Source: Hydrocarboniphaga sp.
Lineage (GTDB): Bacteria > Pseudomonadota > Gammaproteobacteria > Nevskiales > Nevskiaceae
Assembly (NCBI RefSeq): GCF_028291725.1
Contig: NZ_JAQGNT010000064.1
Location: forward strand, 1 to 64,000
Direction of reading: 5' to 3'
Length of the DNA: 64,000 nucleotides
The translations under genes and the position numbers were made by a program. This document shows positions 17,547 through 26,545 of the stretch, piece after piece; positions within the stretch are counted from its first letter, which is position 1, and each line of letters starts with the position of its first letter. The notes under the pieces are model-generated. The model saw nothing but the letters and a program-made list of their open reading frames with translations, was not told the DNA's origin and ran no database searches.

Positions 17547-18392
17547 ATGAAGGGAGAGGGGCAGGATTTTCATTCGCTAGTTGGCGACTTTGCGGGCGCC
17601 GATGACCTGCTGTGGGCCGCTCAAACCGGGGAACTGCAAGCCGTCGGAAAAGTCGTGCTTTCGCGGTCGGGCCGCATCGGTCCGCTCGTAGAACTGGAAA
17701 TGGCTCGACGAGCGTATTCGTCGATCTACTCGGATGTCGTTGTCGCACCGCCTTTCGCGAAGCTCATTCGTGCCGCGATGACCGCTGCCGCCATCAGCGG
17801 CACCCATCGTGACGCACGAATAGGCGTGTTCCCTCTCGGAGTTCTTGGACGCGACGGCGATACAACAGATCAATGGACGCTCTGGGCAAGTCGAGCAGAT
17901 CAAGCGGCAATTTATGCTGGATTTCCCCCGAAAGTGGCAGCCGAAATCGTCGGCGCTTTGGGGGAATTGCAAGACAATATCTTCCGCCATAGCTCCGCAT
18001 ATGAGAGCGGCCTTGTCGCCTTTGCTGCCTCTCGGAACACATTCGAAGTCGTCGCTAGTGATGCCGGAATCGGGGTGCGCGCGAGCCTTCATCAATGTCC
18101 CGAATACGCTAACGTTGAAGACGCGGGTGCCGCGTTGAAAGTGGCCGTCATGGACGGCGAGTCCAGGTTCGGTCGCAATAGCGGCTGTGGCTTCGGTATG
18201 GGACAAATGTTTCGAGCACTCGCCAATCATGACGGGGAGCTACGATTCCGAAGCGGCGATCACGCCCTTCAAATCTATGGGCACAGCCCCAGCTTGCAGG
18301 GACGCCTCGAATTGCTTCACAAAGCTTCTCTGCCAGGGTTGACGATCAGCGTCTTGTGTCGGGCGCCGGGGAGCACGGAAAGCACGCTCTAA
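17547..18392 (+). CDS. GHKL (histidine-kinase-like) ATPase domain protein
   Basis: A 281-residue soluble protein with a C-terminal GHKL ATP-binding fold. The N box is GELQDNIFRHS (139-149), the G1 box SDAGIGV (171-177) and the G2 box SGCGFGMGQMF (212-222). There is no His-phosphoacceptor domain, so it resembles anti-sigma-type or stand-alone ATPases rather than a sensor kinase. The first 110 residues match nothing I recognise. Its 3' end overlaps by 153 bases the convergent gene that ends a STAS-like operon. GHKL ATPases often partner STAS proteins, so the two transcription units may form one module. Function unknown. Confidence 0.75.
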   Translation: MKGEGQDFHSLVGDFAGADDLLWAAQTGELQAVGKVVLSRSGRIGPLVELEMARRAYSSIYSDVVVAPPFAKLIRAAMTAAAISGTHRDARIGVFPLGVLGRDGDTTDQWTLWASRADQAAIYAGFPPKVAAEIVGALGELQDNIFRHSSAYESGLVAFAASRNTFEVVASDAGIGVRASLHQCPEYANVEDAGAALKVAVMDGESRFGRNSGCGFGMGQMFRALANHDGELRFRSGDHALQIYGHSPSLQGRLELLHKASLPGLTISVLCRAPGSTESTL

Positions 18393-19517
18393 AACCACAG
18401 GGGCCGCGGAGGTGATTTGACTCAGCACCTCGCGCCGCGTCGCAATGTTGTGCATCAGAAGATCATCGATGGGCGCGTCCCGTGGTGTCTGCGTTTGCAC
18501 CCAACGCAGGCGTCCGGTTGCCGTTACCGTCGCGCGGCGACGTTTGAGCGTCCGAGCAAACGAGTCCGTGTCGATCAGGATCACGCGCGCGAAATGCTTT
18601 CGCAATTGATGTAGGACGTGGACTCCGCCGCGTACCACCAGCGTCAGATTACGCTCGACATTATCTGCAAGCTGGCAAAGCTGCTCGACATGCCAATTGA
18701 TCCGGCCTGGGTAGCCAGCACCTGTCCCGAATTCGAAGGCAATGCTTTCGACCTCGGCTCGGTCCGCCACAAAGCGCGCCCAGCGGGCATAGTCGTGCTC
18801 GGTGCGCGCATTGACATGCAGCGCGGCAGGAATTCCGGCCGACATCAATTGAGCCCAACTCAGGGCAATGCGCTTCATGCCGTGCAGATTGTCCGGCCTC
18901 GGCACGTTCGTAAACAGGCTGAAGTTGGGCGTCGTAACGAGCGCAACACCGAGATGGCGCAGCGTCTTGAGAATATTCTGCCGATTCGCCAACGCCCACC
19001 AGGCTTCGATCTTGACGTCCCGATCGACGCCCGACACCACGAGTACGGCATCGCGCCGAATGAGAAAGCGATCGGCCAGCTCTTCGCGATTTCGTACCAG
19101 CGGCTCGCCCGTGCCCCGGTGAAACAGGTCGAATAGGGATACGGCGACTACTGGCTCCAGAAGTGTCGCCTTGCGGCTGTGCTTGTGGTCGATGAGCGGC
19201 ACGAAAACCGGTAACGCAGCTGCAGCTACGGACGAGACGCGGGGAACCGTGTCCAGTTCGAAGCCCCCCACTTCCATGAAGCGCTCGAAGAAGGTAACCG
19301 GCTTGTTGCGACAGACCATGTCGCAGAGGTCTGGATTGGCGCAGGAACACAGGTCATTGCAGTCATAGACGTCGGCATCGATATTCAGGCCGCCGCAGAC
19401 CTTGAAGTCAGGGCACGAAGGACAGCCCAGGCACTTCGAATTGCGCGTCGCGTCGTTAAGCAATTTGTGTGACGGGGAAAACTCCCGTGTCGGTTCGTGA
19501 GCGGGACGTGCGTTCAT
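18240..19517 (-). CDS. Cys-rich protein, possibly DUF4417-like
   Basis: A 425-residue protein starting at an ATG that overlaps the upstream gene by four bases (ATGA). The N terminus has a dense cysteine cluster (CLGCPSCPDFKVCGG, about residues 30-44, then CNDLCSC, CDMVC), which suggests a zinc or Fe-S site. The middle part (TPNFSLFTNVPRPDN, LMSAGIPAALHVNARTEHD, AFEFGTGAGYPG) resembles the DUF4417 layout, but this is pattern memory only. It ends inside the 3' end of the GHKL gene on the opposite strand. Enzymatic role unknown. Last gene of a three-gene operon. Confidence 0.62.
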   Translation of the reverse strand: MNARPAHEPTREFSPSHKLLNDATRNSKCLGCPSCPDFKVCGGLNIDADVYDCNDLCSCANPDLCDMVCRNKPVTFFERFMEVGGFELDTVPRVSSVAAAALPVFVPLIDHKHSRKATLLEPVVAVSLFDLFHRGTGEPLVRNREELADRFLIRRDAVLVVSGVDRDVKIEAWWALANRQNILKTLRHLGVALVTTPNFSLFTNVPRPDNLHGMKRIALSWAQLMSAGIPAALHVNARTEHDYARWARFVADRAEVESIAFEFGTGAGYPGRINWHVEQLCQLADNVERNLTLVVRGGVHVLHQLRKHFARVILIDTDSFARTLKRRRATVTATGRLRWVQTQTPRDAPIDDLLMHNIATRREVLSQITSAAPVVLERAFRAPRRPTQDADRQPWQRSFVKQFEASLQAGAVPIDLKGVIAASES

Positions 19518-19867
19518 TTGAGCCTGAGTTCCACCGTCTGGCCCAAGCCACCGACCCGCTCCACGACAGCCTGGATCATCCCGTGGTGCTGCGTGACATT
19601 CGCAGTCACCCCTGCAGGCGGAGCCGCGATACGGGCGACCGCCTTCAGTCCGTCGTAAATAAGGAGATCGCCGGCACCCGTCGCCTGAACCAGAACGGTG
19701 ACGCCGGTTTTGGGTGCGCCGCCTGGTGTGAGCACCGCCGTGATTGTGCGACTCTCGCCGGCCAGTTCCATCCCGATTAGCTGAGGGCTCTTGGTCCGGT
19801 CGAGGCCGTCCGCCCACCGCTTCGCGTACGGCTTACCGCCTCTGCTCCGAATGAATTCGATACCCAC
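19514..19867 (-). CDS. Small conserved-looking protein of the STAS/GHKL module
   Basis: A 117-residue protein with GTG start at 19867 that shares one base with the stop of the STAS-like gene (TAGTG), and an ATGA overlap with the next gene. It is basic at the N terminus (IEFIRSRGGKPYAKRWADG) and then appears as alternating beta strands, with no cysteines or membrane segments. I recognise no family. The tight coupling on both sides says it works with its neighbours, perhaps as a small adaptor. Confidence 0.6.
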   Translation of the reverse strand: MGIEFIRSRGGKPYAKRWADGLDRTKSPQLIGMELAGESRTITAVLTPGGAPKTGVTVLVQATGAGDLLIYDGLKAVARIAAPPAGVTANVTQHHGMIQAVVERVGGLGQTVELRLK

Positions 19868-20442
19868 TACGTCGCCTCCAGGACAGGAGAAAAGGTCTTC
19901 GTCTTGCCGCCGCGTCGCTCCATCAATAAGCCCCGAGCGGCAAGGAACGCCAGCCGGTTATTCCATGCCGTCGGGCTTACCGCGGCGCCTTCAGTGCTTT
20001 GAGCGGCCAAGGTTGGGGCGCTGGCCGAACCCAGCTTGATCACCATCTCAAAGGTCATCCGGTGCGCTTCATCCAACTCGCCGAGCAATCGGGGTTCGTT
20101 GAGGGCGCCGTGCTTGTCGAGTCGGCAACTCCAAATCGCATCCTTGCGGTGGCGCAGGAAGAAATCGAGTTCTTCTGTGACGCTCGCCGATGCATTTGCG
20201 ACAACCGGAAAGAGCGCTGGCAACGTAGATCGTGTGTAGTCGCGGAATGCGACGACGCTCTCGCGCAGGAACGAGGCGGTCGCGACAGTCACGCCTGCGA
20301 AATCAAGAAAGACAGGCGCCGGCTCGCCGCCCTGCGGCGCAGCAGCAGCGATCAGCTTCGAAAACAGATTCCTGCCCGATTGCGCGCCAGAGAGAATTGC
20401 CAAGTTTTCCGTCAGCGCATGGATCTGCAACCGCATCTTCAT
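19867..20442 (-). CDS. STAS-like (DUF4325-type) protein with C-terminal winged-helix-like segment
   Basis: About 191 residues from the ATG at 20442; a TTG start at 20490 would add 16 residues. The segment PVFLDFAGVTVATASFLRES fits the beta-strand/loop/helix of STAS-like DUF4325 proteins. The C-terminal part (AWNNRLAFLAARGLLMERRGGKTKTFSPV) looks like a winged helix. STAS proteins usually bind GHKL ATPases, one of which is encoded convergently 2 kb away. It leads the three-gene operon; no function is known. Confidence 0.6.
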   Translation of the reverse strand: MKMRLQIHALTENLAILSGAQSGRNLFSKLIAAAAPQGGEPAPVFLDFAGVTVATASFLRESVVAFRDYTRSTLPALFPVVANASASVTEELDFFLRHRKDAIWSCRLDKHGALNEPRLLGELDEAHRMTFEMVIKLGSASAPTLAAQSTEGAAVSPTAWNNRLAFLAARGLLMERRGGKTKTFSPVLEAT

Positions 20443-20574
20443 ATCCTCATTGAGTTCAGTGAGGATATTCCCGGCCGTACCCGACGTCAACCCCCGGCTA
20501 TCTAGCCCCGGCAGTACAAGCGGACAAAGACGGATCGTTTGCCCTTCCGCTGCTCAGGACGTTGGGTGAATTTC

Positions 20575-21882
20575 CTAGGATTGCGCTAGGCGTTGAACGA
20601 CCAGAGACACTAAAGCCTCCGCCTCCGCAGGAAGGATCGAGTGAGGTGAATGAGCGCTGGGAATGATGACCTTCGCCAATTCCTCCGGGCTGACGAAACC
20701 GTAGCTATCGGTCGGTGTACAGCCAAGCAGTTCAGACACTTCCAGCTTGAGGCTCATCAGTGTCGAGCCGCAGTGATTGCAGATCGTGCTCGCATTGACC
20801 CATTTTCCAAATCCCCTGTTGGTTTGGAGATAGAAGCTGATTTTGTTCTTCTCTCCCACATAGGTGGTTTCTTGCTTCGAGCGTCTGCAAATTGGACAGC
20901 GCCAATTCTCTGAGACTGAGTTCCATGTTCGGGCACGGGCTTCTTCTGAGCGCAGCATTGCAAGAAAATTGTCCGGCAATGCTTTGCCTGGCTTCGGCAC
21001 TGTGGTGCGCCAACGCGACAGGTTGCGCGCCGAGGCCGCTTTCCCAGGACCCAGCGCTCTATATAACGCTTCGCCCGATACCCACTGCTGGATCGTGCGA
21101 TCGCTGCTGCGGTAGATCACTGAATCGCCGTATCCAAAGACCGGAATGGCGCTTGTGCGACGAGGGTATGGTTCGTACCAGTGGGCGTCCGTGGCTGCGG
21201 CATGGCCAACAGCCCGGATCAGCTTCATCCTTAGTTCGTATGCCGGCTTCGCCTCCTGCCAGATTTGTTGAGCCATCGTCGCATCGACCTGGTGCGGCTG
21301 GTGATCACCGCACCGGATGAATCGCTTGATCTGACCGGGAGAAAACGAGAAGAACAACGGTGACTCGACGAGCTTTTTAGCTTCGGTGTCGGCGTTGTTG
21401 CAGTCCTCGCAGATCAGCACTTCCTCGTAAGCCGCGAACGCGCTGCCCATGCGTTCAACGAGCCGTAAGCCCTCAACCTGTTCCACGCTTGTTCCAGCTT
21501 TCTCGAAGGCGGCATGAAATACCGCTTCCAGCGCTCCTCCCATGTGGTCGTGGTGAACGACTAATTTGGCCAGAATTTGGCGCTTCTTCCCGACGCGGGC
21601 AATCTGGAACTTCGATCTGGAGCAGCATGGGCACATCCAGTCTTGCGACGAGCCGATCCAGTTGGAGTTCATCTCGAAGTTGGCGAGTTGATGATGCGCC
21701 TTGATCTTCTTCGACAGTGGGGTATCGATGCCGTCCAGGCTGATGATCTCCCCGGCATTGATGGATTCCACCAGGACGCTGAGGGCCTCCCGTCTCAGCG
21801 CTTGCTCTTCGTCATATTTGAGCGGGGCATGCTCGGTACACCAACGGAAGAATCGGCTTTGAAGAAACAGATCATCGGTCAT
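20575..21882 (-). CDS. HNH-type zinc-ribbon protein, putative nuclease
   Basis: A 435-residue protein with an HNH-like core: a zinc ribbon (WMCPCCSRSKFQ), VVHHDHMGG supplying histidines, then ICEDCNNADTEAK closing the second zinc pair. A second, possibly regulatory zinc ribbon follows near residues 330-370 (CPICRRSKQ, CNHCGSTLMS). A GTG at 21888 is an alternative start. It sits among defence genes on the same strand as a second HNH gene. It may be a DNA endonuclease; the catalytic assignment is inference. Confidence 0.65.
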   Translation of the reverse strand: MTDDLFLQSRFFRWCTEHAPLKYDEEQALRREALSVLVESINAGEIISLDGIDTPLSKKIKAHHQLANFEMNSNWIGSSQDWMCPCCSRSKFQIARVGKKRQILAKLVVHHDHMGGALEAVFHAAFEKAGTSVEQVEGLRLVERMGSAFAAYEEVLICEDCNNADTEAKKLVESPLFFSFSPGQIKRFIRCGDHQPHQVDATMAQQIWQEAKPAYELRMKLIRAVGHAAATDAHWYEPYPRRTSAIPVFGYGDSVIYRSSDRTIQQWVSGEALYRALGPGKAASARNLSRWRTTVPKPGKALPDNFLAMLRSEEARARTWNSVSENWRCPICRRSKQETTYVGEKNKISFYLQTNRGFGKWVNASTICNHCGSTLMSLKLEVSELLGCTPTDSYGFVSPEELAKVIIPSAHSPHSILPAEAEALVSLVVQRLAQS

Positions 21883-21959
21883 ATGCACTCCACGGGCCTG
21901 CAGCGAGCATCGCGATTGATCTGCTACTTCCCTCGGATGGTGGGGAACCCACTACGAGT

Positions 21960-22745
21960 TCAGTCTTCCTGCTCATCGCCTGCCAAGAACTCTTCGTAGC
22001 TGCGGAAGGATCGATGCGCCTTTCCTTGGTTGATCCTCGCTTGACGGGTTCTTGCGATGCGGTTCTGAAGATAGTCGAACACGGCGCCCGCTCTTTCGAT
22101 CGGGAGCAGCTTCCACTGCGAGCCGAAGGTGGTTTCGATGTTTTTCGAGATCGCGCCGTAGCTGAAGCTCGTCTTACGCGTCGGATCATCGGCGCCAAAC
22201 TTGTTGTAGCGATTGATCAGATATTGAACGTACCGACTCGCCTGCAGATCGGCACCGATCGATCCCGGTGGCGAATTCAGGACTACCTTCTTCTTGCTGG
22301 TCTTGACGTTGACGGTATGTCCCTGGATGGCGCCGGGGCTGTTGATGGCGACATTTCCGGAATTGTTCTTGACGACGATCTTCCGGTAATCGTTGATGAG
22401 CAGCGACGCGAAGAAGCCATCCTGCTCACGTTCCGGGCGACCCAGCACATTTTCATGGATGGATTTGATTTGCCGGAGCGCCTCCACGGTGTAGACATCC
22501 GGCTGAGCATCAACCACCTTATGGTGCCGGCGACACAGCAGAATCAGATTGTCGAAACCATGCCGCTCCGCTTCGGTTTGTGCCGGATCGAACCGAGGTC
22601 CGCCGGGGCTGCGGGCTTTGATATGGCACATCTCACCAGTCACGACGCCGCTGTCTTCAAAGATCGGCAGTTGGCAGGACGGGAATGCGCAGCGATTGCC
22701 TGAGAGGGCAAACAACCTTTTGACTGTTTTATCGTTAGGTTCCAT
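21960..22745 (-). CDS. HNH endonuclease with uncharacterised C-terminal domain
   Basis: About 261 residues from ATG 22745 (MEPNDKTVKRLF). The N terminus is a clear HNH module: RCAFPSC, GEMCHIKARSPGGPRFD, NLILLCRRHHKVVD, in which the cysteines bind zinc and His/Asn form the catalytic site. After a beta-rich linker (GNVAINSPGAIQGHTVNVKTS) comes a helical domain of about 110 residues, perhaps a sensor. Such HNH-plus-sensor proteins are common effectors in defence islands. The upstream frame to 22805 lacks family support. Confidence 0.75.
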   Translation of the reverse strand: MEPNDKTVKRLFALSGNRCAFPSCQLPIFEDSGVVTGEMCHIKARSPGGPRFDPAQTEAERHGFDNLILLCRRHHKVVDAQPDVYTVEALRQIKSIHENVLGRPEREQDGFFASLLINDYRKIVVKNNSGNVAINSPGAIQGHTVNVKTSKKKVVLNSPPGSIGADLQASRYVQYLINRYNKFGADDPTRKTSFSYGAISKNIETTFGSQWKLLPIERAGAVFDYLQNRIARTRQARINQGKAHRSFRSYEEFLAGDEQED

Positions 22746-23171
22746 CGTCACCCCTGAAGTGTCTCTCCGCACCGAGACTGATCCCGCATCAGTATCGGCG
22801 ATCAAAGCGGGCCGAGTAATTATCGATATTGGCTAGCGTCAAATATCGCAGCAGTGAACAAGGGCGTCCCGGCGTTCCGCCGCTGGGCTCGCGGGCTGCG
22901 CCCCGCGACTCGCTGAGTCGCGGCCATCCGGCTTTGATCCCTGACGCCTTCGGCAGCCTCGCTGCCTGCGCGCTCCGCTTGCCGTGGGTTGCAGGGTGGG
23001 CGGCTTTGCCTGTCCGTTTCACCGTATCACGTCGTTCTCGCCGTCAAGACGCTGCGTTGCTCGCTGCGCTCCTCTACTCGCCGGGTGGCCGCTGGCCAGT
23101 CTGTGACGGCTGCGCTGCGGCGTGAGGGCTCCGGCCTTGGGCAATCCGCCTGAGACCACCGGAGTACGACC
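22746..23171. other. Intergenic region, no gene seen
   Basis: The left part is AT-rich and probably holds the promoter of the minus-strand HNH gene. The right part is very GC-rich, with short inverted repeats (for example GCGACTCGCTGAGTCGC near 22908), before the radC-like gene. No frame in it looks coding. It marks the switch from the defence island to the ICE backbone. Confidence 0.5.
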
Positions 23172-23681
23172 ATGTCGAACCATCCTTCTCTCGACGCTTC
23201 CGCTGAACTGTTCGTTCGCGATGCCGGCGGGGAATACCGCACCGCCACGGGTGATGAGGTGCTGCACCGCGCCCGCAGGGTGCTCAGCCATCGTGTAAGG
23301 CGTGGAACCGCATTCAGTTCGCCCCAGGTCTCCCGGGATTACCTGAGCTTGCGATTGGGCTCTCTTGAGCATGAGGTTTTCGTTGTCGTGATGCTAGACA
23401 CGCAGCATCGGCTGATCGAGGTGCTGGAGATGTTTCGCGGCACCATCGACGGGGCGGCGGTGTATCCACGCGAGGTGGTGAAGGAAGCGCTGGCGCGCAA
23501 TGCGGCGGCGGTGATCTTCGCGCACTGTCATCCGTCGGGGGTCGCCGAGCCGAGCGCGGCGGATCGGCTGCTGACGGATCGCTTGAAGGCAGCGTTGGCG
23601 CTGGTTGAAGTACGGGTGCTAGACCATCTGGTCGTGGGCGGCGACACCATCGTGTCATTTTCCGAACGTGGACTACTTTGA
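23172..23681 (+). CDS. radC: RadC-family JAB/MPN domain protein
   Basis: A 169-residue RadC-like protein of the type carried by mobile elements. The JAB1/MPN metal motif is present as a Glu in [10 protein letters not shown] and HCHPSG followed by the Asp of AADRLLTDR (about residues 116-130), with HLVVGGD near the end. It lacks the N-terminal HhH part of chromosomal RadC. Proteins of this group sit at one edge of many ICEs and may protect entering DNA, but their activity is not established. It is followed by a strong terminator. Confidence 0.87.
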   Translation: MSNHPSLDASAELFVRDAGGEYRTATGDEVLHRARRVLSHRVRRGTAFSSPQVSRDYLSLRLGSLEHEVFVVVMLDTQHRLIEVLEMFRGTIDGAAVYPREVVKEALARNAAAVIFAHCHPSGVAEPSAADRLLTDRLKAALALVEVRVLDHLVVGGDTIVSFSERGLL

Positions 23682-23698
23682 TATGTGAAATAGCGACG

Positions 23699-23727
23699 AG
23701 GGGGGCCAAAAGGCCCCCTTTCTTTTT
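23699..23727 (+). terminator. Rho-independent terminator after radC
   Basis: A stem of seven pairs (GGGGGCC, AAAA loop, GGCCCCC) is followed by TTTCTTTTT. It lies 19 bases after the radC stop. Confidence 0.85.
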
Positions 23728-24066
23728 GCTTCGCGTACCGGCGCTCAATCGATCGTTTTCTTCTCCGGCGGCCGGGTGCCCCGGCCGCCTGCGCGCCGCT
23801 GAGCGGCTTGCGTGGCCTCTGCGGGCGCTCCTTCCGTCAAGGGTCGCACGAGCCCCCGTGTCCTCGCCTGCGGCTGCGGGCCGCGCCAGGGCTCGTGCTT
23901 GTTCCCTTGACGGCGCGCCCGCGCCGGCCGGCGGTTGGCCATGGCCGCGAAGGTCTTCGCGGCCATGGCGAAGGCCCGACTGCCCAAGGAGGACGCCATG
24001 CCCTGATCCGTTTCGCTTCTCGATTTCGAGTTCGCTTTTCCTTTTGCTTCCATATGGAGATTCACC
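23728..24066. other. Leader region upstream of parB, no gene seen
   Basis: This 339-bp stretch is GC-rich and contains a clear ribosome site (ggag) before the parB ATG. Overlapping frames on both strands are Arg/Ala-rich and look like composition artefacts. It probably carries the parB promoter. Confidence 0.45.
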
Positions 24067-25947
24067 ATGAACATGCACACCACGATCACCGCTTCCCAAG
24101 AACTGCTGTTGATTCCGATGTCGCAGTTGCGGCCTTCGGCCCGCAATGTACGCAAGACCGGCGGCACGTCGATTCCCGAACTGGCATCGAGCATCGCCCG
24201 CGTCGGCCTGCTGCAAAACCTCACCGTCATCGCCTGCGACGATGGCGAGCATTACGAAGTCGTGGCTGGCGCTCGACGGCTGGCGGCATTGAAGCTGCTG
24301 GCGAAGAAGAAGCGGCTGCCGAGCGCGCACGAAGTGCCTTGCCTCGTCGTACCGGATGCGGCGGCTCGCACGGCCAGCCTTACCGAGAACGTACAACGCG
24401 AGGCGATGCATCCGGCCGATCAATTTGAGGCATTCCAGGCGCTGATCGAGGAAGGCCGGCCCATTGAGGACATCGCCGCCGACTTCGGCGTGACACCGCC
24501 GGTGGTGCAGCGGCGCCTGAAACTCGCCAACGTCTCGCCTCGCTTGCTGGCGGACTACCGGGCCGATGCGGTCACGCTCGATCAACTGATGGCGCTGGCC
24601 ATCACCGACGATCACGCGGCGCAGGAGACGGCGTTCTACGAGTCACCGGAGTGGCAGCGCAGTCCGCATGCGCTGCGCGAGCATCTGACCGAACGCGACA
24701 TTGACGGCCTGCGCGATCCGCTGGCGCGTTTCGTCGGCGTGGCAGCGTATGAAGCCGCAGGCGGCACGGTGCGCCGCGACCTGTTTTCGGAAGATGCGGA
24801 GCAGGCGTATCTGACGGATGCCGAACTGCTCGACCGGCTGGCGCGGGAGAAGCTCGCGGCATCGGCCGACGACGTGCGCGCCGAAGGCTGGGCCTGGGTG
24901 GACGTGGTGCCGCGTATCATGCCGGCCGATCTGTCCGTGCTGCACCGGGTACGCCCGGATCGGCGCAAGCCAAATGCGAAGGAAGCCAAGCGCATCGCCA
25001 AGCTGGAAGCACGGCAGCAGGCCATCGAAGACAAGCTGGAAGGCGGCGATGCGGCCGAGATTGCCGAGGGAAAAGCGCAGACGCTGTGCGACGAGAGCGA
25101 CAAGCTCGACGCTGAGTTGGAAGCCATTGAGCAGTCGCTGATGGTCTTCTCACCCGACGTGCTGTCGGTGGCGGGCGCCGTCGTCACCGTCGATCATGCC
25201 GGCGAAATCGCCGTGCATCGCGGGCTGCTGCGGGAGGCCGATACCGAGGCATTACGGCAAGTGCAGGAGCAAGGCCGGCACACGGATGGCGCGGTCGTGC
25301 CGAAGACGCAGACTATGGCGGACCGAACGGTGTCGGCCAAGCTGGCGCGGCAGTTGAGTGCGCATCGCACGGCGGCGTTGCAGGCGGAGCTGGCGCGCCA
25401 GCCGGGCGTGGCGCTGGTCGCCGTCGTTCATCGTCTGGTACTGCACACCTTCTACGACGATCGCCACACGGACACGGCGCTGCAAGTGTCCTGCACGCCG
25501 CAAGATGCGCTCGACCGCTGCGCGCCCGATCTGCCTGAATCGCGGGCCGTCACGGCATTGGCAGATGCCCGGCAGGTTTGGATGGACGAGCTGCCTGTGA
25601 AAACGGAAGGACTGTTCGCCGCGCTGCAAGCGCTTTCGCAGGACGACCTGCTTTCTCTGCTGGCGGTCTGCGTTGCCGGCTGCATCGATGCAGTCAGCCC
25701 GCATGAGACGGACGGCAAGGCCAACGAACTGGCATCGGCGCTGGGCCTCGATATGGCGAAGTGGTGGACGGCGACGGCGGCCGGCTACTTCGCTCAGGTG
25801 TCCAAGGCCCGCGTGCTCGAAGCGGTGCAGTGCATCGCGCCGGATCAGGTGCGCGCACTCGGCTTGAGCAAGAAGCCGGAACTCGTCGCCGCCGCCGAGC
25901 GGCTGGCGGCGGGCACCGGCTGGTTGCCGGCGATGTTGCGGTCGTAG
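24067..25947 (+). CDS. parB: ParB/RepB/Spo0J-family partition protein
   Basis: A 626-residue ParB of the long plasmid/ICE type. The N-terminal ParB nuclease-like domain has the box VVAGARRLAALKLL (about 61-74) and TENVQREAMHPADQFEAF (about 108-125), followed by the HTH (IEDIAADFGVTPPVVQRRL). The rest is a helical/coiled domain with AKEAKRIAKLEARQQAIEDKL. It should bind centromere-like sites and act with the ParA encoded near 31.8 kb, although the two genes are separated by 6 kb, as is usual in Tn4371-like ICEs. Good ribosome site (ggagattcacc). Confidence 0.92.
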   Translation: MNMHTTITASQELLLIPMSQLRPSARNVRKTGGTSIPELASSIARVGLLQNLTVIACDDGEHYEVVAGARRLAALKLLAKKKRLPSAHEVPCLVVPDAAARTASLTENVQREAMHPADQFEAFQALIEEGRPIEDIAADFGVTPPVVQRRLKLANVSPRLLADYRADAVTLDQLMALAITDDHAAQETAFYESPEWQRSPHALREHLTERDIDGLRDPLARFVGVAAYEAAGGTVRRDLFSEDAEQAYLTDAELLDRLAREKLAASADDVRAEGWAWVDVVPRIMPADLSVLHRVRPDRRKPNAKEAKRIAKLEARQQAIEDKLEGGDAAEIAEGKAQTLCDESDKLDAELEAIEQSLMVFSPDVLSVAGAVVTVDHAGEIAVHRGLLREADTEALRQVQEQGRHTDGAVVPKTQTMADRTVSAKLARQLSAHRTAALQAELARQPGVALVAVVHRLVLHTFYDDRHTDTALQVSCTPQDALDRCAPDLPESRAVTALADARQVWMDELPVKTEGLFAALQALSQDDLLSLLAVCVAGCIDAVSPHETDGKANELASALGLDMAKWWTATAAGYFAQVSKARVLEAVQCIAPDQVRALGLSKKPELVAAAERLAAGTGWLPAMLRS

Positions 25948-26545
25948 GCAAGGAAAGCCGGCGGCGATGCCTCATGCATCGCCGCCGGATCACTTACCAC
26001 CAAAAAACGCGCCCCGCCGTCAGGCGGGGCGCCGAACTGCGCTGGAACTCGCCGCGCTGGGTTGTCGGATGTGTTGCCGTCCCCGACGCTGACGGCCGGG
26101 TCGCCAGGAACGAGGGGCAGCTCACCGACAGAGCCGTTGTCATGCCGAGCATCTTCCACGCAGCGCCGATCAAGCCCGCGCAGAAGCCGGGCGCCTTCAA
26201 GGCTATCGGCCGGCGCCGGCCTTGTCTGCGTCAGAACCATGCCGATCAAGCCGTCCGTGCGGCATGCCGAAGTCATGGTTCCTTTCGGCAAGGATCGTCC
26301 ATTGCGGCCATGGCTTGTCGTAAATCCTGGCGACGAACCGGCTGCGCCTCGGGCTATCGGCTGCAACCCTGCGGCGCAAAGATTTTCCCCGGCGCGATGC
26401 GCCTTCCTCGCGGAACAAATTCTTTGCGCCTCCGGGTCCTCCGCTGCGCTGCGGTCGCAGGCGATGCAACCCGCCCGTCCGTCGCCCCTTCGGATTCCGA
26501 CAAGGCCGCAAAGGGCGACCTTGCAACCACAAAAGGAGATTCACC
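25948..26545. other. Intergenic region with a minus-oriented terminator, no gene seen
   Basis: No frame here is convincing; those on both strands look compositional. The structure at 26002-26031 is described separately. The last bases hold the ribosome site of the DUF736 gene (aaaaggag). Confidence 0.5.
26002..26031 (-). terminator. Hairpin with T-run on the minus strand
   Basis: The 22-bp palindrome CGCCCCGCC-GTCA-GGCGGGGCG (26010-26031) is preceded on the plus strand by AAAAAA (26002-26007), so it reads as a terminator for minus-strand transcription. Its sequence is the exact reverse complement of the terminator core after the DUF736 gene. No minus-strand gene is recognised upstream of it, so it may instead stop antisense transcription. 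Confidence 0.6.

Noticed and set aside
22215-22703. Plus-strand frame opposite the HNH gene (22014-22703)
   Set aside because: The minus strand carries a clear HNH motif; the plus product has none.
23314-24615. 433-codon minus-strand frame across radC and the parB leader
   Set aside because: Spans a strong terminator and two recognised plus-strand genes; Arg/His-rich.
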